Of a stretch of 64,000 nt of DNA, positions 9,179 to 18,082 are shown in pieces (the first letter of the stretch is position 1; each line of letters begins with the position of its first letter). The notes under the pieces were generated by a model, which worked only from the letters and a program-made list of their open reading frames with translations, had not been told where the DNA came from and searched no databases. Origin of the DNA: Bradyrhizobium lablabi (GTDB lineage: Bacteria; Pseudomonadota; Alphaproteobacteria; Rhizobiales; Xanthobacteraceae); NCBI RefSeq assembly GCF_900141755.1, contig NZ_LT670844.1:2976001-3040000 (forward strand), written 5' to 3'. A program made the position numbers and the translations under genes.

Positions 9179-9553
9179 CTAATATCGATAGCGCCAGCGT
9201 GGCGGCGGCCGCCGCGGCGGGCGCGTCATGAATAGCGCCAGCGCAAATCCGATACCGGCCGCGACCAACAGCGCACCGAGCGGATTGTCCTGCACCTTCC
9301 TCGCTACCGCCTGCGTACCGTCGCGAAGAGTCTCGCCGCTGTGCTCGTAGACGTCCCTCGCCTGGCTGGCGACGGTATCGCTGGCTTCGCGCGCGGCGTC
9401 CTTTGCCTGGCCGTACAGGTTCTGCACGGTGCCTGCCGCCTCGCGGGCGCGGCCCGCGGCCTTGGTCTGGGCATCGCCTGCGATATCGCCGGCAGCGCCT
9501 TCGACCTTACCGGCGAAATCCTTTGCCGATCCGGCAATTCGATCCTTGTTCAT
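9179..9553 (-). CDS. CsbD-like stress protein with C-terminal membrane helix
   Basis: This 124-residue protein starts with a CsbD-like helical segment (MNKDRIAGSAKDFAGKVEG). An Ala-rich amphipathic region resembling DUF883/YqjD proteins follows. One hydrophobic helix (about 92-108, LGALLVAAGIGFALALF) and an Arg/Pro tail end the chain, so it probably sits in the inner membrane. CsbD is a general stress marker, though its biochemical role is unknown. A sigma-EcfG-like promoter (9645-9669) lies upstream in the correct orientation, which supports stress control. Confidence 0.85.
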   Translation of the reverse strand: MNKDRIAGSAKDFAGKVEGAAGDIAGDAQTKAAGRAREAAGTVQNLYGQAKDAAREASDTVASQARDVYEHSGETLRDGTQAVARKVQDNPLGALLVAAGIGFALALFMTRPPRRPPPRWRYRY

Positions 9554-9570
9554 CGCCTAACTCCTTGTTG

Positions 9571-9621
9571 CGCGCGTATTCGGAATCGCAAAACCGGTTT
9601 CCACTTTTGCGGAATACGCGC
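9571..9621. repeat. Palindromic repeat, 'AAAACCGGTTTCCACTTTT' family
   Basis: Outer arms GCGCGTATTC and GAATACGCGC flank a core containing AAAACCGGTTTCCACTTTTGC. The element at 52801-52909 has the related core GAAAACCGGTGGCCACTTTTC. It lies between the csbD-like gene and its likely promoter, so it would be in the 5' untranslated region. Confidence 0.65.
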
Positions 9622-9644
9622 CTCGAAATGAATCTCGATGAGCT

Positions 9645-9669
9645 AACCGATGAGGCTCGTTGCGGTTCC
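9645..9669 (-). promoter_or_regulatory. Sigma-EcfG-like promoter for the csbD-like gene
   Basis: On the minus strand GGAAC (9669-9665) is followed after 16 bases by GGTT (9648-9645). This is one mismatch from GGAAC-N16-CGTT. It lies about 92 bp upstream of the ATG at 9553. Confidence 0.6.
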
Positions 9670-9675
9670 TAACGC

Positions 9676-10410
9676 TTACAGAATGAGTCCGCCGTCGACC
9701 ACGAGCGTCTGGCCGACGACGTAGGATGAAAGCGGCGAGGCCAGGAACAGCGCCGCGCCGGCCATGTCGGCCGGCGTTCCCAATCGCTTCAGCGGGATGC
9801 GCTCGATCGCGCCTTCGAGCCGCTTCGGATTTGCCGTCGTCACTTTTGTCATTTTGGTATCGACAAGACCGGGCGCGATGCCATTGACGCGAATGCCGTC
9901 TTCCGCCCACGCCTGCCCCAGCGTCCGGGTCAATCCGACGGCGCCGGTCTTCGAGGCATTGTAGGCCGGATTGCCCTTTGTCGAATGATAGGCGGCGGTC
10001 GAGCTGACGATGATGAGCGAGCCTTTGCTCGCGCGGAGCATCGCCTGGAATTTGCCGGCGCAGGCCATCAGGCTCATCAAATTGACTTCGAGCACTTTTC
10101 GAAAGCCTTCCATTTCGAATTCGCCGCGCCGGTAGATCACCGCGCCCTGCGCCAGCACCAGCACATCGAGCCGGTCGAACGCCGGCTTGAAATCCTCGAT
10201 CGCTTTTGCGTCGCTGACGTCGAGCTGCGCGTAATCGAGACCCGCAAGCTGCGATCCCTCGGCCGGCGAATAATCGGCGGCGGACGCGCGGGTGCCGCAG
10301 ACATGGACCTGCGCGCCATGGGCGCGAAAGGCCTGCGCGATGCCGTTGCCGATGCCGCTGGAGCCGCCGACCACCAGAACCTGCTTGCCGCCAAAATCCA
10401 GTTCGTTCAT
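9676..10410 (-). CDS. SDR-family oxidoreductase
   Basis: This 244-residue classical SDR carries the motif GGSSGIGNGIA near the N-terminus, an active-site Ser in IIVSSTAAY and an intact YNASK. The C-terminus VGQTLVVDGGLIL is typical of 3-oxoacyl-ACP-reductase-like SDRs. The start is taken at 10410 because it begins just before the first beta strand; longer readings extend into the divergent neighbour. It faces another SDR gene across about 65 bp, so the two may share a control region. The substrate is not identifiable. Confidence 0.9.
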   Translation of the reverse strand: MNELDFGGKQVLVVGGSSGIGNGIAQAFRAHGAQVHVCGTRASAADYSPAEGSQLAGLDYAQLDVSDAKAIEDFKPAFDRLDVLVLAQGAVIYRRGEFEMEGFRKVLEVNLMSLMACAGKFQAMLRASKGSLIIVSSTAAYHSTKGNPAYNASKTGAVGLTRTLGQAWAEDGIRVNGIAPGLVDTKMTKVTTANPKRLEGAIERIPLKRLGTPADMAGAALFLASPLSSYVVGQTLVVDGGLIL

Positions 10411-10474
10411 CGTGGGCCTCGAATTTTTGGGTCGCGGCGAAAACATAACAGCAAATAGTCCGGGGAAGAAACGC

Positions 10475-11254
10475 ATGTCCGATTTCAAGCAGCTCAGCCG
10501 CTCGGTCAGAGGATTGACCGTTCTCGTCACCGGCGCTGCAAGCGGCATGGGCCGCGCCACCGCGCATGTATTTGCCGCCGAGGGCGCCAACGTCGCGGTG
10601 ACGGACTTTGCGGCTGACGGCGCCAAAACCGTCGCCGCCGAGATCACGGCCAAGGGCGAGACGGCAAAAGCCTGGACGCTCGATGTCGCCAATCGCGAAG
10701 AGATCAACGCCGTGGTTGGCGACGTCGCCGCGCATTTCGGCGGCCTCGACATCATCGTCAACAACGCCGGCATGTCGGTCCACGCCAAGATCGACGATGA
10801 GGATTACGACGCGGCATGGGCGAAGGCGCTTGCGGTGATGCTGACGGCGCATCCGCGGGTGATCCGCGCTGCGCTGCCCTATTTGCGGAAATCGAAATCG
10901 CCGCGGATCGTCAATATCGCCTCCACCGAGGCGCTTGGCGCCACCGCCGAGCTCAGCCCGTATTCCGCGGCGAAGGCGGGCGTGACCGGTCTGACACGCT
11001 CGCTCGCGGTGGAACTCGGCCGCGAGGGCATCACCGTGAACTGCATCTGCCCGGGTCCGATCACGACCGCGATCACGGCGCGGATCCCGGACGAGCACAA
11101 GGAGATCTACGCCAAGCGCCGCACCGCGCTGCGCCGCTACGGCGACCCCGAGGAGGTCGCGCACATGACCTTAAGCCTGTGCCTGCCGGCGGCCTCGTTC
11201 CTGACCGGCGCGGTGATTCCGGTCGACGGCGGCCTGATGGCCCGGAATGCGTGA
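10475..11254 (+). CDS. SDR-family oxidoreductase
   Basis: This 259-residue SDR has TGAASGMG as its nucleotide-binding motif, NNAG, an active-site Ser in IVNIASTEAL, and YSAAK as the catalytic Tyr/Lys pair. It ends in GAVIPVDGGLMARNA. A purine-rich stretch (GGGGAAGAA) just before the ATG at 10475 is a plausible ribosome binding site. It diverges from the SDR gene at 9676-10410, although the two proteins are not close copies. Probable cytoplasmic NAD(P)-dependent alcohol or hydroxyacyl dehydrogenase with unknown substrate. Confidence 0.9.
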   Translation: MSDFKQLSRSVRGLTVLVTGAASGMGRATAHVFAAEGANVAVTDFAADGAKTVAAEITAKGETAKAWTLDVANREEINAVVGDVAAHFGGLDIIVNNAGMSVHAKIDDEDYDAAWAKALAVMLTAHPRVIRAALPYLRKSKSPRIVNIASTEALGATAELSPYSAAKAGVTGLTRSLAVELGREGITVNCICPGPITTAITARIPDEHKEIYAKRRTALRRYGDPEEVAHMTLSLCLPAASFLTGAVIPVDGGLMARNA

Positions 11255-11260
11255 ACAACT

Positions 11261-11370
11261 CATCATTGCCGGGCAAAAGGCGCGAAGCGCCGTCTTCGCC
11301 TTGACGACCCGGCAATCCATCCCCTTCGAAAGGGCCTTTGCGAAGATTGGATCAAGTCCGGGCATGACAG
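11261..11370. repeat. Degenerate palindromic repeat, 'CCGGGCATGACAG' family
   Basis: TCATTGCCGGGCAAAAGG at the left and CAAGTCCGGGCATGACAG at the right form interrupted inverted arms. The related, better-preserved element is at 36224-36315. No gene is seen here. Confidence 0.5.
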
Positions 11371-11485
11371 ATGTGTGCGCTGCACAGCCCGCAAAACGTT
11401 GACATCGCATCCTCTGAGGGTAATTTTTTCGCCAAAATAAAATAATGTGGGGCAACCGCTCCGTCGTTCGATCAGGAGAAACGCC

Positions 11486-12373
11486 ATGACGGTCTCGATC
11501 CGGCAGCTTCAGGCGCATTTTTTCGGCGAGGTGTCCGGCGTCGATTTGCGTAAGCCCCTGACGCCGCAGGAGGCTCGGGACATCGAGGCCGGCATGGACA
11601 AATACGCCGTGCTGCTGTTCCCCGGCCAGGACATTACCGACGAGCAGCAAATGGCGTTCGCGCTGAATTTCGGCGAGCGCGAGAATCCCCGCGGCGGCAA
11701 TATCATCAAGCCGCAGGAGTCGCGGCTCTCGACCGGCCTCAACGACGTCTCCAACCTCGGCAAGGACGGCAAGCCGCTGCCGCGCGACAGCCGCGTCCAT
11801 CTGTTCAACCTCGGCAACTGCCTGTGGCACTCCGACAGTTCATTCCGCCCGATTCCCGCAAAGTTTTCGCTATTGTCGGCGCGAGTGGTGAACCCCAAGG
11901 GCGGCAACACCGAATTCGCCGACATGCGTGCGGCCTATGACGCGCTCGACGACGACACCAAGGCCGAGATCGAGGACCTGATCTGCGAGCACTCGCTGAT
12001 GTATTCGCGGGGATCGCTGGGTTTCCTCGATTACAGCGAGGAAGAAAAGGCGATGTTCAAGCCGGTGCTGCAGCGGTTGGTGCGGACCCACCCGGTGCAT
12101 CGCCGCAAGTCGCTGTATCTGTCGTCGCATGCCGGCGCCATTGTCGGCATGAGCATGCCGGAGGCGCGGCTGTTGCTGCGCGACCTGAGCGAGCACGCCA
12201 CGCAGCCGCAGTTCGTCCACGTCCACAAATGGACGGTGCATGACCTCGTGATGTGGGACAACCGCCAGACCATGCACCGGGTGCGCCGCTATGACCAGTC
12301 GCAGCCCCGCGACATGCGCCGCGCCACTGTGGCCGGCACGGAGCCTACCGTCGCGCAGCAGGCGGCGGAGTAA
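11486..12373 (+). CDS. TauD/TfdA-family Fe(II)/2-oxoglutarate dioxygenase (TfdA-alpha-like)
   Basis: This 295-residue protein belongs to the TauD/TfdA family, whose members hydroxylate a substrate next to a heteroatom using 2-oxoglutarate and oxygen. The iron ligands are visible: His115 and Asp117 in LWHSDSSF, and the distal His264 in NRQTMHRVRRYD. A 2-oxoglutarate-binding Arg lies in the following MRRATVAG segment. From memory it closely resembles the chromosomal TfdA-alpha proteins of Bradyrhizobium that act on 2,4-D-like aryloxyacetates; true substrate specificity cannot be shown here. The start at 11486 has an AGGAGAA ribosome binding site at 11474-11480. Confidence 0.9.
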   Translation: MTVSIRQLQAHFFGEVSGVDLRKPLTPQEARDIEAGMDKYAVLLFPGQDITDEQQMAFALNFGERENPRGGNIIKPQESRLSTGLNDVSNLGKDGKPLPRDSRVHLFNLGNCLWHSDSSFRPIPAKFSLLSARVVNPKGGNTEFADMRAAYDALDDDTKAEIEDLICEHSLMYSRGSLGFLDYSEEEKAMFKPVLQRLVRTHPVHRRKSLYLSSHAGAIVGMSMPEARLLLRDLSEHATQPQFVHVHKWTVHDLVMWDNRQTMHRVRRYDQSQPRDMRRATVAGTEPTVAQQAAE

Positions 12374-12413
12374 GACTGCTTGTCAGGGGCTGGTGAGCCA
12401 ATTCACCATAGCT

Positions 12414-12507
12414 GTCATCGCCCGCGAAGGCGGGCGATCCAGTAAACGCAGCTGTTTGTAACTACGACGGCCGGCGATTACTGGATGCCCGCCTTCGCGG
12501 GCATGAC
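12414..12507. repeat. Palindromic repeat, 'GTCATCGCCCGCGAAGGCGGGCGATCCAGTA' type
   Basis: Arms GCCCGCGAAGGCGGGC and GCCCGCCTTCGCGGGC are each self-palindromic and also pair with each other, and ATCCAGTA pairs with TACTGGAT. A related copy is at 18690-18790. It fills the gap between convergent genes. Confidence 0.8.
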
Positions 12508-12533
12508 GATCCATTTTTGGGTGACACAACGCC

Positions 12534-13184
12534 CTACGCGTGCCCGGCTTCGTTCGACAGCACGCCGGGGTCAATCCCGATCTTGCGCAAGGCGCGGAGG
12601 TATTTCTCCTCGACGTCGCCGCCGAAGATCAGGTCCGGATCGGCATCGCAATGCAGCCAGCCATTGTCCTGGATTTCATTTTCCAATTGTCCCGGCGCCC
12701 AGCCGGCATAGCCGAGCGCGAGGATGGCGTGCTTGGGGCCTGCGCCCCGCGCGATCGCCTTCAGGATATCGACGGTCGCGGTGAGGCAGATGTCGTCGTC
12801 GATCCGAAGCGTCGCATCCTTGATGAAGAAATCGCTCGTATGCAGCACGAAGCCGCGTCCCGTATCGACCGGGCCGCCCTTGAGCACCTTCATGCTCTCG
12901 GCGTTGACCGGCAGCTTGATCTGGTCGGCCTTCTTGATGATGTCGAGCTGCACCAACAGTTCGGGGAAATCGATGCTGCCCGCGGGACGGTTGACGATGA
13001 TACCCATGGCGCCTTCGGAGGAATGCGCGCAGAGATAGATTACCGAACGCTCGAAGCGGGGATCTCCCATCACCGGCATCGCGATCAGCAATTGACCATC
13101 GAGGTAGCCGCGATTGGGCAAATTGTCGCCGACGCCGGCTTCGTTGCGGCGAACCATCTTCGGTTTTTTGCCTTCAGGGTCCAT
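12534..13184 (-). CDS. YqgE/AlgH family protein (DUF179)
   Basis: The 216-residue protein has the DUF179 hallmarks [11 protein letters not shown] near the N-terminus, [20 protein letters not shown], a GGPV motif and [13 protein letters not shown]. The family is widespread and often linked to regulation, but its biochemical function is not settled. I chose the ATG at 13184; a TTG at 13244 would add 20 unconserved residues. It diverges from the DsbD-domain gene across about 135 bp. Confidence 0.9.
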   Translation of the reverse strand: MDPEGKKPKMVRRNEAGVGDNLPNRGYLDGQLLIAMPVMGDPRFERSVIYLCAHSSEGAMGIIVNRPAGSIDFPELLVQLDIIKKADQIKLPVNAESMKVLKGGPVDTGRGFVLHTSDFFIKDATLRIDDDICLTATVDILKAIARGAGPKHAILALGYAGWAPGQLENEIQDNGWLHCDADPDLIFGGDVEEKYLRALRKIGIDPGVLSNEAGHA

Positions 13185-13319
13185 CCGCAAAGGACTCTCG
13201 TGTCGATCCACATCCTGATATTGGGTGGCGCGTCTGTCAATCAAGCTTGCAACCGCCTTTAGTCACACATCACAAGCAATTCAATGGTTTGCGCTTCCGC
13301 TAGCCTGTAAAGACGTCTC

Positions 13320-14174
13320 ATGATCGTCACAGTTCCCCTGCGCGGCGCGCGCGGCTTTGCCGCAACTTTATGCGCGTCATGCCTGTTTGCCTCAGCCCTG
13401 GCGACGGCGGCTTACGCCCAGGATGCCTCGCCCTGGCTGCGGGATGGACACTCCGCGGTGCGGCTCTTGGCGGGATCGCGCAGCGGCGCGGTGCTGCTGG
13501 GCGGCATCGCCTTCCAGCTGCAGCCGGGGTGGAAAACCTACTGGCGGACGCCCGGCGATTCCGGGGTGCCGCCGCGTTTCGACTTCTCCAAATCGGACAA
13601 TGTCGAAGCTGTGACCGTGCTGTGGCCGGCGCCGACCAAATTCGACGACGGCGCCGGCGGCCATTCGCTCGGCTATCACGACGGAATCGTGCTGCCGCTG
13701 CGGATCGTCCCGAAAAGTGCCGACAAGCCGGTGATGCTGCGCGCCGATATCAACTATGCAGTGTGCGAAAAACTCTGCATTCCCGTTGAAGCCAGCATCG
13801 AACTCCCTTTTACCAGCGTGGCGAGCACTGAAGACAGCGCGCTGTTCGCAGCGCTCGATACCGTGCCGAAGCCGGCCAATGTCGGCGATCCCAATCCCTT
13901 GACCATCCGCGACGTCAAGCGCGAGGGCAAATCCACCGTGCTGGTCGACGTGGTCAGTCCCGACGAGCGGGCGGTCAACCTGTTTGTCGAAGGGCCGACG
14001 CCGGACTGGGGGCTGCCGGTTCCGAAATTGCTCGAACACAGCCCGCCCGGGGTCAAGCGTTTTACCTTTGAGCTCGATGGCGTGCCGCCCGGGGTGAATC
14101 CCGACGGCGCCGCGCTGAAACTGACACTGGTCAGCGGCGACCGGTCGTATGAGTTCAATATCAATCTGGATTGA
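13320..14174 (+). CDS. Stand-alone DsbD N-terminal (DsbD-alpha) domain protein
   Basis: This 284-residue exported protein has a signal peptide ending near AYAQ and one immunoglobulin-like DsbD-alpha domain. QLQPGWKTYWRTPGDSGVPP and the cysteine pair in YAVCEKLCIP are diagnostic. In full-length DsbD this domain passes electrons from the membrane domain to DsbC, DsbG or CcmG. The transmembrane and C-terminal thioredoxin parts are absent, so it needs a partner encoded elsewhere or plays another periplasmic thiol role. Confidence 0.9.
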   Translation: MIVTVPLRGARGFAATLCASCLFASALATAAYAQDASPWLRDGHSAVRLLAGSRSGAVLLGGIAFQLQPGWKTYWRTPGDSGVPPRFDFSKSDNVEAVTVLWPAPTKFDDGAGGHSLGYHDGIVLPLRIVPKSADKPVMLRADINYAVCEKLCIPVEASIELPFTSVASTEDSALFAALDTVPKPANVGDPNPLTIRDVKREGKSTVLVDVVSPDERAVNLFVEGPTPDWGLPVPKLLEHSPPGVKRFTFELDGVPPGVNPDGAALKLTLVSGDRSYEFNINLD

Positions 14175-14182
14175 CCCTCGGT

Positions 14183-14301
14183 GTCGTCCCCGCGAAAAAG
14201 CGGGGACCCATACGCCGCGGCCTCGCTATCTAGCGCTGGGGCCAGACGGCTTTCTAACAACTAGCTTCGGTGGTTATGGGTCCCTGCTCTCGCAGGACGA
14301 C
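14183..14301. repeat. Palindromic repeat, 'GTCGTCCC...GGGACCCATA' type
   Basis: The left end GTCGTCCCCGCGAAAAAGCG and right end TATGGGTCCCTGCTCTCGCA plus GGACGAC are inverted copies separated by a variable centre. Related copies lie at 39236-39356 and 42041-42160. Confidence 0.8.
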
Positions 14302-14402
14302 GGCGGAAGCATTTCGGGACGACAGAGCCACCGAATCTTAACGAATAGTTGATAGGCCGCTTCCATCGCCGCCTTTGTGCGGTTCCTCGGGGAACTCCTG
14401 CT

Positions 14403-15788
14403 GTGGCCGTGACGGACACTCAATCCGCAACAGCTTTGCCGCGAGGGGTGATCGCTCGGCTGCGATCGATGCTGAACGGCTTGCTTGGCGGCTCCGGCGA
14501 AGCGTCGGTGACCAGGCGGCTTGCCGGCACGATTTTTGTCATTCGCGTGGTCAGCGCTGGCCTCGCCTATCTTTCGCAGATCCTGCTGGCGCGCTGGATG
14601 GGCGGCTCGGATTACGGCGTCTATGTCTATGTCTGGACCTGGGTGCTGCTGCTCGGCAGCATGATGGATTTTGGCATTTCGGCGTCGGCGCAAAAGATCA
14701 TCCCGGAATACCGCACCAGCGGCGAGCACGCGCTATTGCGCGGCTTTCTCTCCGGCAGCCGCTGGATGACGTTTGCCGTGTCCTCGGCCGTCTCGCTGCT
14801 GCTGGCGGGCGTGATCAGAGCGCTGTCGCCCTGGATCGGTGCGAACGAGATCGTTCCGCTTACTATCGGCTGCCTGACGCTGCCGCCCTTCGTGGTCGCC
14901 AATACCCAGGACGGCATCGCGCGTTCACATGACTGGATGCGGCTTGGGCTGATGCCGCAATTCATCGTCCGCCAGGCGCTGATCATCGGTTTCACCGCGG
15001 GCGCGTTTGCGCTCGGCTTTCATCTCGGCGCGACCGCGGCGATGCTCGCGAGCGCGGGTGCGGTGTGGATCGCGATGATCGGGCAGATGGTGGTGCTCAA
15101 CCGCAGGCTCGAAGGCCATATCGAGCCGGGCCCGAAGGCCTACGACTTCCGCGGCTGGCTCGCGATCTCGCTGCCGATCCTTCTGGTCGAGGGTTTTTAT
15201 CTGCTGTTGTCCTACACCGACGTCTTGGTGCTGCAGCAATTTCGCCCGTCCGAAGAGGTCGGCGTCTATTTCGCCGTGGTCAAGACGCTGGCGCTGGTGT
15301 CTTTCATTCATTACGCGATGTCGGCGACAACAGCTCATCGCTTTGCCGAATATCACGCGCTTGGCGACAAGCCGCGGCTGTCGGCCTATGTCGCGCATGC
15401 GATCAACTGGACGTTCTGGCCCTCGCTCGCCGCGACCATCGTGCTGCTGGCGTTGGGCAAGCCGCTGTTGTGGCTGTTCGGACCGCAATTCGTTGTCGGC
15501 TACGACATCATGTTCGTCGCCGCGATCGGGCTTGTGGTGCGCTCGGCGATCGGCCCGGTCGAGCGATTACTCAATATGCTCGGCCATCAGCATATCTGCG
15601 CGCTGGCCTATGCGCTGGCCTTTGTCATGAACCTGGCCCTGTGCGTGGCGCTGGTGCCGCACTTCGGCGGCCACGGCGCCGCCGCCGCGACCTCGATCTC
15701 GCTGGTGTTCGAGACCGTGCTGTTGTTCTGGATCGTGCGGCGCCGGCTCGGCCTGCACGTGCTGGCGTTCGGGAAGCGGGACTCCTAA
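14403..15788 (+). CDS. Polysaccharide flippase / Wzx-like membrane protein
   Basis: The protein has about a dozen hydrophobic segments and the MOP/MATE-like signature of polysaccharide biosynthesis proteins: LAYLSQILLARWMGGSDYGVY near the N-terminus and a second similar half later. Such proteins move lipid-linked oligosaccharide across the inner membrane. A GTG at 14403 is chosen because it starts close before the first membrane segment; a TTG at 14349 would add 18 residues. There is no glycosyltransferase neighbour, so its substrate is unknown. Confidence 0.88.
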   Translation: MAVTDTQSATALPRGVIARLRSMLNGLLGGSGEASVTRRLAGTIFVIRVVSAGLAYLSQILLARWMGGSDYGVYVYVWTWVLLLGSMMDFGISASAQKIIPEYRTSGEHALLRGFLSGSRWMTFAVSSAVSLLLAGVIRALSPWIGANEIVPLTIGCLTLPPFVVANTQDGIARSHDWMRLGLMPQFIVRQALIIGFTAGAFALGFHLGATAAMLASAGAVWIAMIGQMVVLNRRLEGHIEPGPKAYDFRGWLAISLPILLVEGFYLLLSYTDVLVLQQFRPSEEVGVYFAVVKTLALVSFIHYAMSATTAHRFAEYHALGDKPRLSAYVAHAINWTFWPSLAATIVLLALGKPLLWLFGPQFVVGYDIMFVAAIGLVVRSAIGPVERLLNMLGHQHICALAYALAFVMNLALCVALVPHFGGHGAAAATSISLVFETVLLFWIVRRRLGLHVLAFGKRDS

Positions 15789-15982
15789 CCTCTTCCCGCT
15801 CTTTTGCGGGGAGAGGTCGAAGCCGAAGGCTTCGGGTGAGGGGCGAGGCAAAATATCAGACGCGATCAAACTCGTGGAAGACCGCGATTCTGATGTTTCT
15901 CGATCTTGGCTAACGTCGTGCCTTGCCCCTCACCCGCTCGCAAGATGCTCGCGACCTCTCCCCGCAGAAGAGCGGGGAGAGG
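15789..15982. repeat. Long palindromic repeat, 'CCTCTCCCCGC' family
   Basis: The left arm contains CCTCTTCCCGCTCTTTTGCG and GGGTGAGGGGC. The right arm contains GCCCCTCACCC and CTCTCCCCGCAGAAGAGCGG. About 60 bp of unrelated centre separates them. Related copies are at 39013-39141 and 50950-51076. No gene is present. Confidence 0.8.
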
Positions 15983-16013
15983 TTAAGAAGGCGCTGGCCA
16001 CGAGCGCCAGCCC

Positions 16014-16802
16014 CTACTCCGCGGTCCAGCCGCCGTCGATCGAGAGATTGGTGCCGGTGATTTGCGCTGCGTCGTCGCTGCACAGGAACAGCGCCAGGGC
16101 TGCGACCTGTTCGGAGGTGACGAATTCCTTGGTCGGCTGCGCTGCCAGCAACACGTCGCGGATGACTTGCTCTTTGGTCATGTTGCGCGCCTTCATGGTC
16201 TCCGGAATCTGGTGCTCGACCAAGGGCGTCCAGACATAGCCGGGGCTGATGCAGTTGCAGGTGACCTTGAATGTCGCAAGCTCGAGCGCCACGGTCTTGG
16301 TGAGGCCGGCGATGCCGTGCTTGGCCGACACATAGGCCGACTTGAACGGCGAGGCGACCAGCGAATGCGCTGAAGCGGTGTTGATGATGCGGCCCCAGCC
16401 GCGCTTCTTCATGCCGGGCACGGCGGCGCGGATACCATAGAACGCCGACGACAAATTGATCGAGATGATCGCTTCCCATTTCTCGGGCGGAAATTCCTCG
16501 ATCGGGGAGACGAATTGGATGCCGGCATTGTTGACGAGAATATCGACCGAACCGAAGGTCTTTTCGCCGAGCCCGATCATATCGGCGATCTCGGCGGGCT
16601 TGGTCATGTCGGCAGGCGAATAAACCGCCTTGACCTTGAAATCGGTCTCGATCGCGGAGCGCTCCTTCTCGATGTCGGCCGGCACGCCCATGCCGTTGAT
16701 GACGATATTGGCGCCGGCGCCCGCAAAGGTGCGCGCATACGCAAGGCCTATGCCGCTGGTCGAGCCGGTCACCACCGCAGTCTTGCCTGTCAATGTACCC
16801 AT
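16014..16802 (-). CDS. bdhA: 3-hydroxybutyrate dehydrogenase
   Basis: The enzyme oxidises (R)-3-hydroxybutyrate to acetoacetate with NAD, a step in using polyhydroxybutyrate stores. The 262-residue SDR shows TGSTSGIGLAYA, NNAGIQFVSPIEEFPP, YVSAKHGIAGLTK and the long ISPGYVWTPLVEHQIPE loop that marks 3-hydroxybutyrate dehydrogenases. Its ATG at 16802 directly abuts the stop codon of the patatin gene, so the two are almost certainly cotranscribed, patatin first. Confidence 0.93.
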   Translation of the reverse strand: MGTLTGKTAVVTGSTSGIGLAYARTFAGAGANIVINGMGVPADIEKERSAIETDFKVKAVYSPADMTKPAEIADMIGLGEKTFGSVDILVNNAGIQFVSPIEEFPPEKWEAIISINLSSAFYGIRAAVPGMKKRGWGRIINTASAHSLVASPFKSAYVSAKHGIAGLTKTVALELATFKVTCNCISPGYVWTPLVEHQIPETMKARNMTKEQVIRDVLLAAQPTKEFVTSEQVAALALFLCSDDAAQITGTNLSIDGGWTAE

Positions 16803-17987
16803 TTATTTGTTCTCCTGTTTGCCGTCGGAGGTCTCAGAGCCGTCCCCCGTGAGGTCGTAAGTCACCATGGTCTCGCCGTTTTGCGGCCGCTCCAGCCACT
16901 CCTTGTGGCGCATCGACAGATGAACGTCGCGCACGCCCGATTCCCAGTGCTCGACCATGCCGACATGCGAGAAGTCGTAGTCCTTGGACGACGACTCGTA
17001 ATTTTTGCTCTTGTAGATCAGGTGCACCACCGTGACTGTGTTTTCCTTGGCGGCCTTGCAGAGGATTTCGACCGACGGATCATTCCTCAAATGATCGGGC
17101 AGCTTCTCCAACAAGTCGCGCAGCGCCTTGCGGGCGTTGTGAATCTCTCTGTTCTTGTCGGTATTCATGCGGGTGCGGCTGGAATAGCGGATATCCTTCT
17201 CGCGCTCCGAGGCCTCGAGCAGGGAGGCCGGCAGCGGACCGCGCGCGCTGAACAGGTCGACCTGGAAGATCAGGAGATCGTTGGTGGTTTCCATGTCCAG
17301 CACATAGTCGAGCGGCGTATTGGAGGCGACGCCGCCATCCCAATAATGCTCGCCTTCGATCACGATGGAGGGGAAACCCGGCGGCAATGCGCCGGACGCC
17401 ATGATATGTTCCGGGCCGATTTTCTTGCCTTGCTTCCTGAATTCGAAATTGTCGAAATACCTGAAATTGCCTGTCGTCACGCTGACGGCGCCGACGCTGA
17501 GACGGCATGTCAGATCGTTGATCCGGTCGAAATCGACCAGGCGCTCGAGTGTCTTGTGCAGCGGCGCGGTGTCGTAATAGCTCTGCGATTGGGGGCTGCC
17601 CGGCGGCCAAAGCGGCGCCGGTGGAATCCGCGGGGTGAAGAAACCGGGGACGCCGAAGGTCGCGATCAATGCGGCGCTGGTCTCGTTGAACAACACACGC
17701 CCGCGGTCACTTTTAGTGACGGGATTCCAGGGCACCGGTGCTGAAACCATCTGCCAGAATTCCTTGAGGCGCTCTACCCGCTTTTCCGGCGGGTTGCCGG
17801 CGATGATCGCCGCATTGATGGCGCCGATCGAGATCCCGGCGACCCATTCCGGTTCGAAATCGAAGTGACACAATGCCTGATAGGCGCCGGCCTGATAGGA
17901 ACCGAGCGCGCCGCCGCCCTGCAGGACCAGCACGCGCTTCGCCTTCGCAGGTGTCGTCGCTGGCTCTGGGCTGGAAATATCCATCAT
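16803..17987 (-). CDS. Patatin-like phospholipase family protein
   Basis: The 394-residue protein has the patatin catalytic signature. An oxyanion-hole glycine run (QGGGALGSYQAGAYQAL) is followed by the nucleophile motif GISIG, and the paired catalytic Asp is likely in DGGVASNTPLDYV. A C-terminal DUF3734-like extension follows. An ATG at 17987 is preferred over the TTG at 18008. It lies immediately upstream of 3-hydroxybutyrate dehydrogenase. That pairing suggests a role in lipid or polyhydroxybutyrate mobilisation, but the substrate is inferred only. Confidence 0.92.
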   Translation of the reverse strand: MMDISSPEPATTPAKAKRVLVLQGGGALGSYQAGAYQALCHFDFEPEWVAGISIGAINAAIIAGNPPEKRVERLKEFWQMVSAPVPWNPVTKSDRGRVLFNETSAALIATFGVPGFFTPRIPPAPLWPPGSPQSQSYYDTAPLHKTLERLVDFDRINDLTCRLSVGAVSVTTGNFRYFDNFEFRKQGKKIGPEHIMASGALPPGFPSIVIEGEHYWDGGVASNTPLDYVLDMETTNDLLIFQVDLFSARGPLPASLLEASEREKDIRYSSRTRMNTDKNREIHNARKALRDLLEKLPDHLRNDPSVEILCKAAKENTVTVVHLIYKSKNYESSSKDYDFSHVGMVEHWESGVRDVHLSMRHKEWLERPQNGETMVTYDLTGDGSETSDGKQENK

Positions 17988-18082
17988 GACCGCTCGATCA
18001 AATGACAAAATGCGATTGCACCGTGGCGTCAGTTCGCGATGCCGTCAATCAGCCAGGCGGCCAGACAGCGATCACGCCGAGT

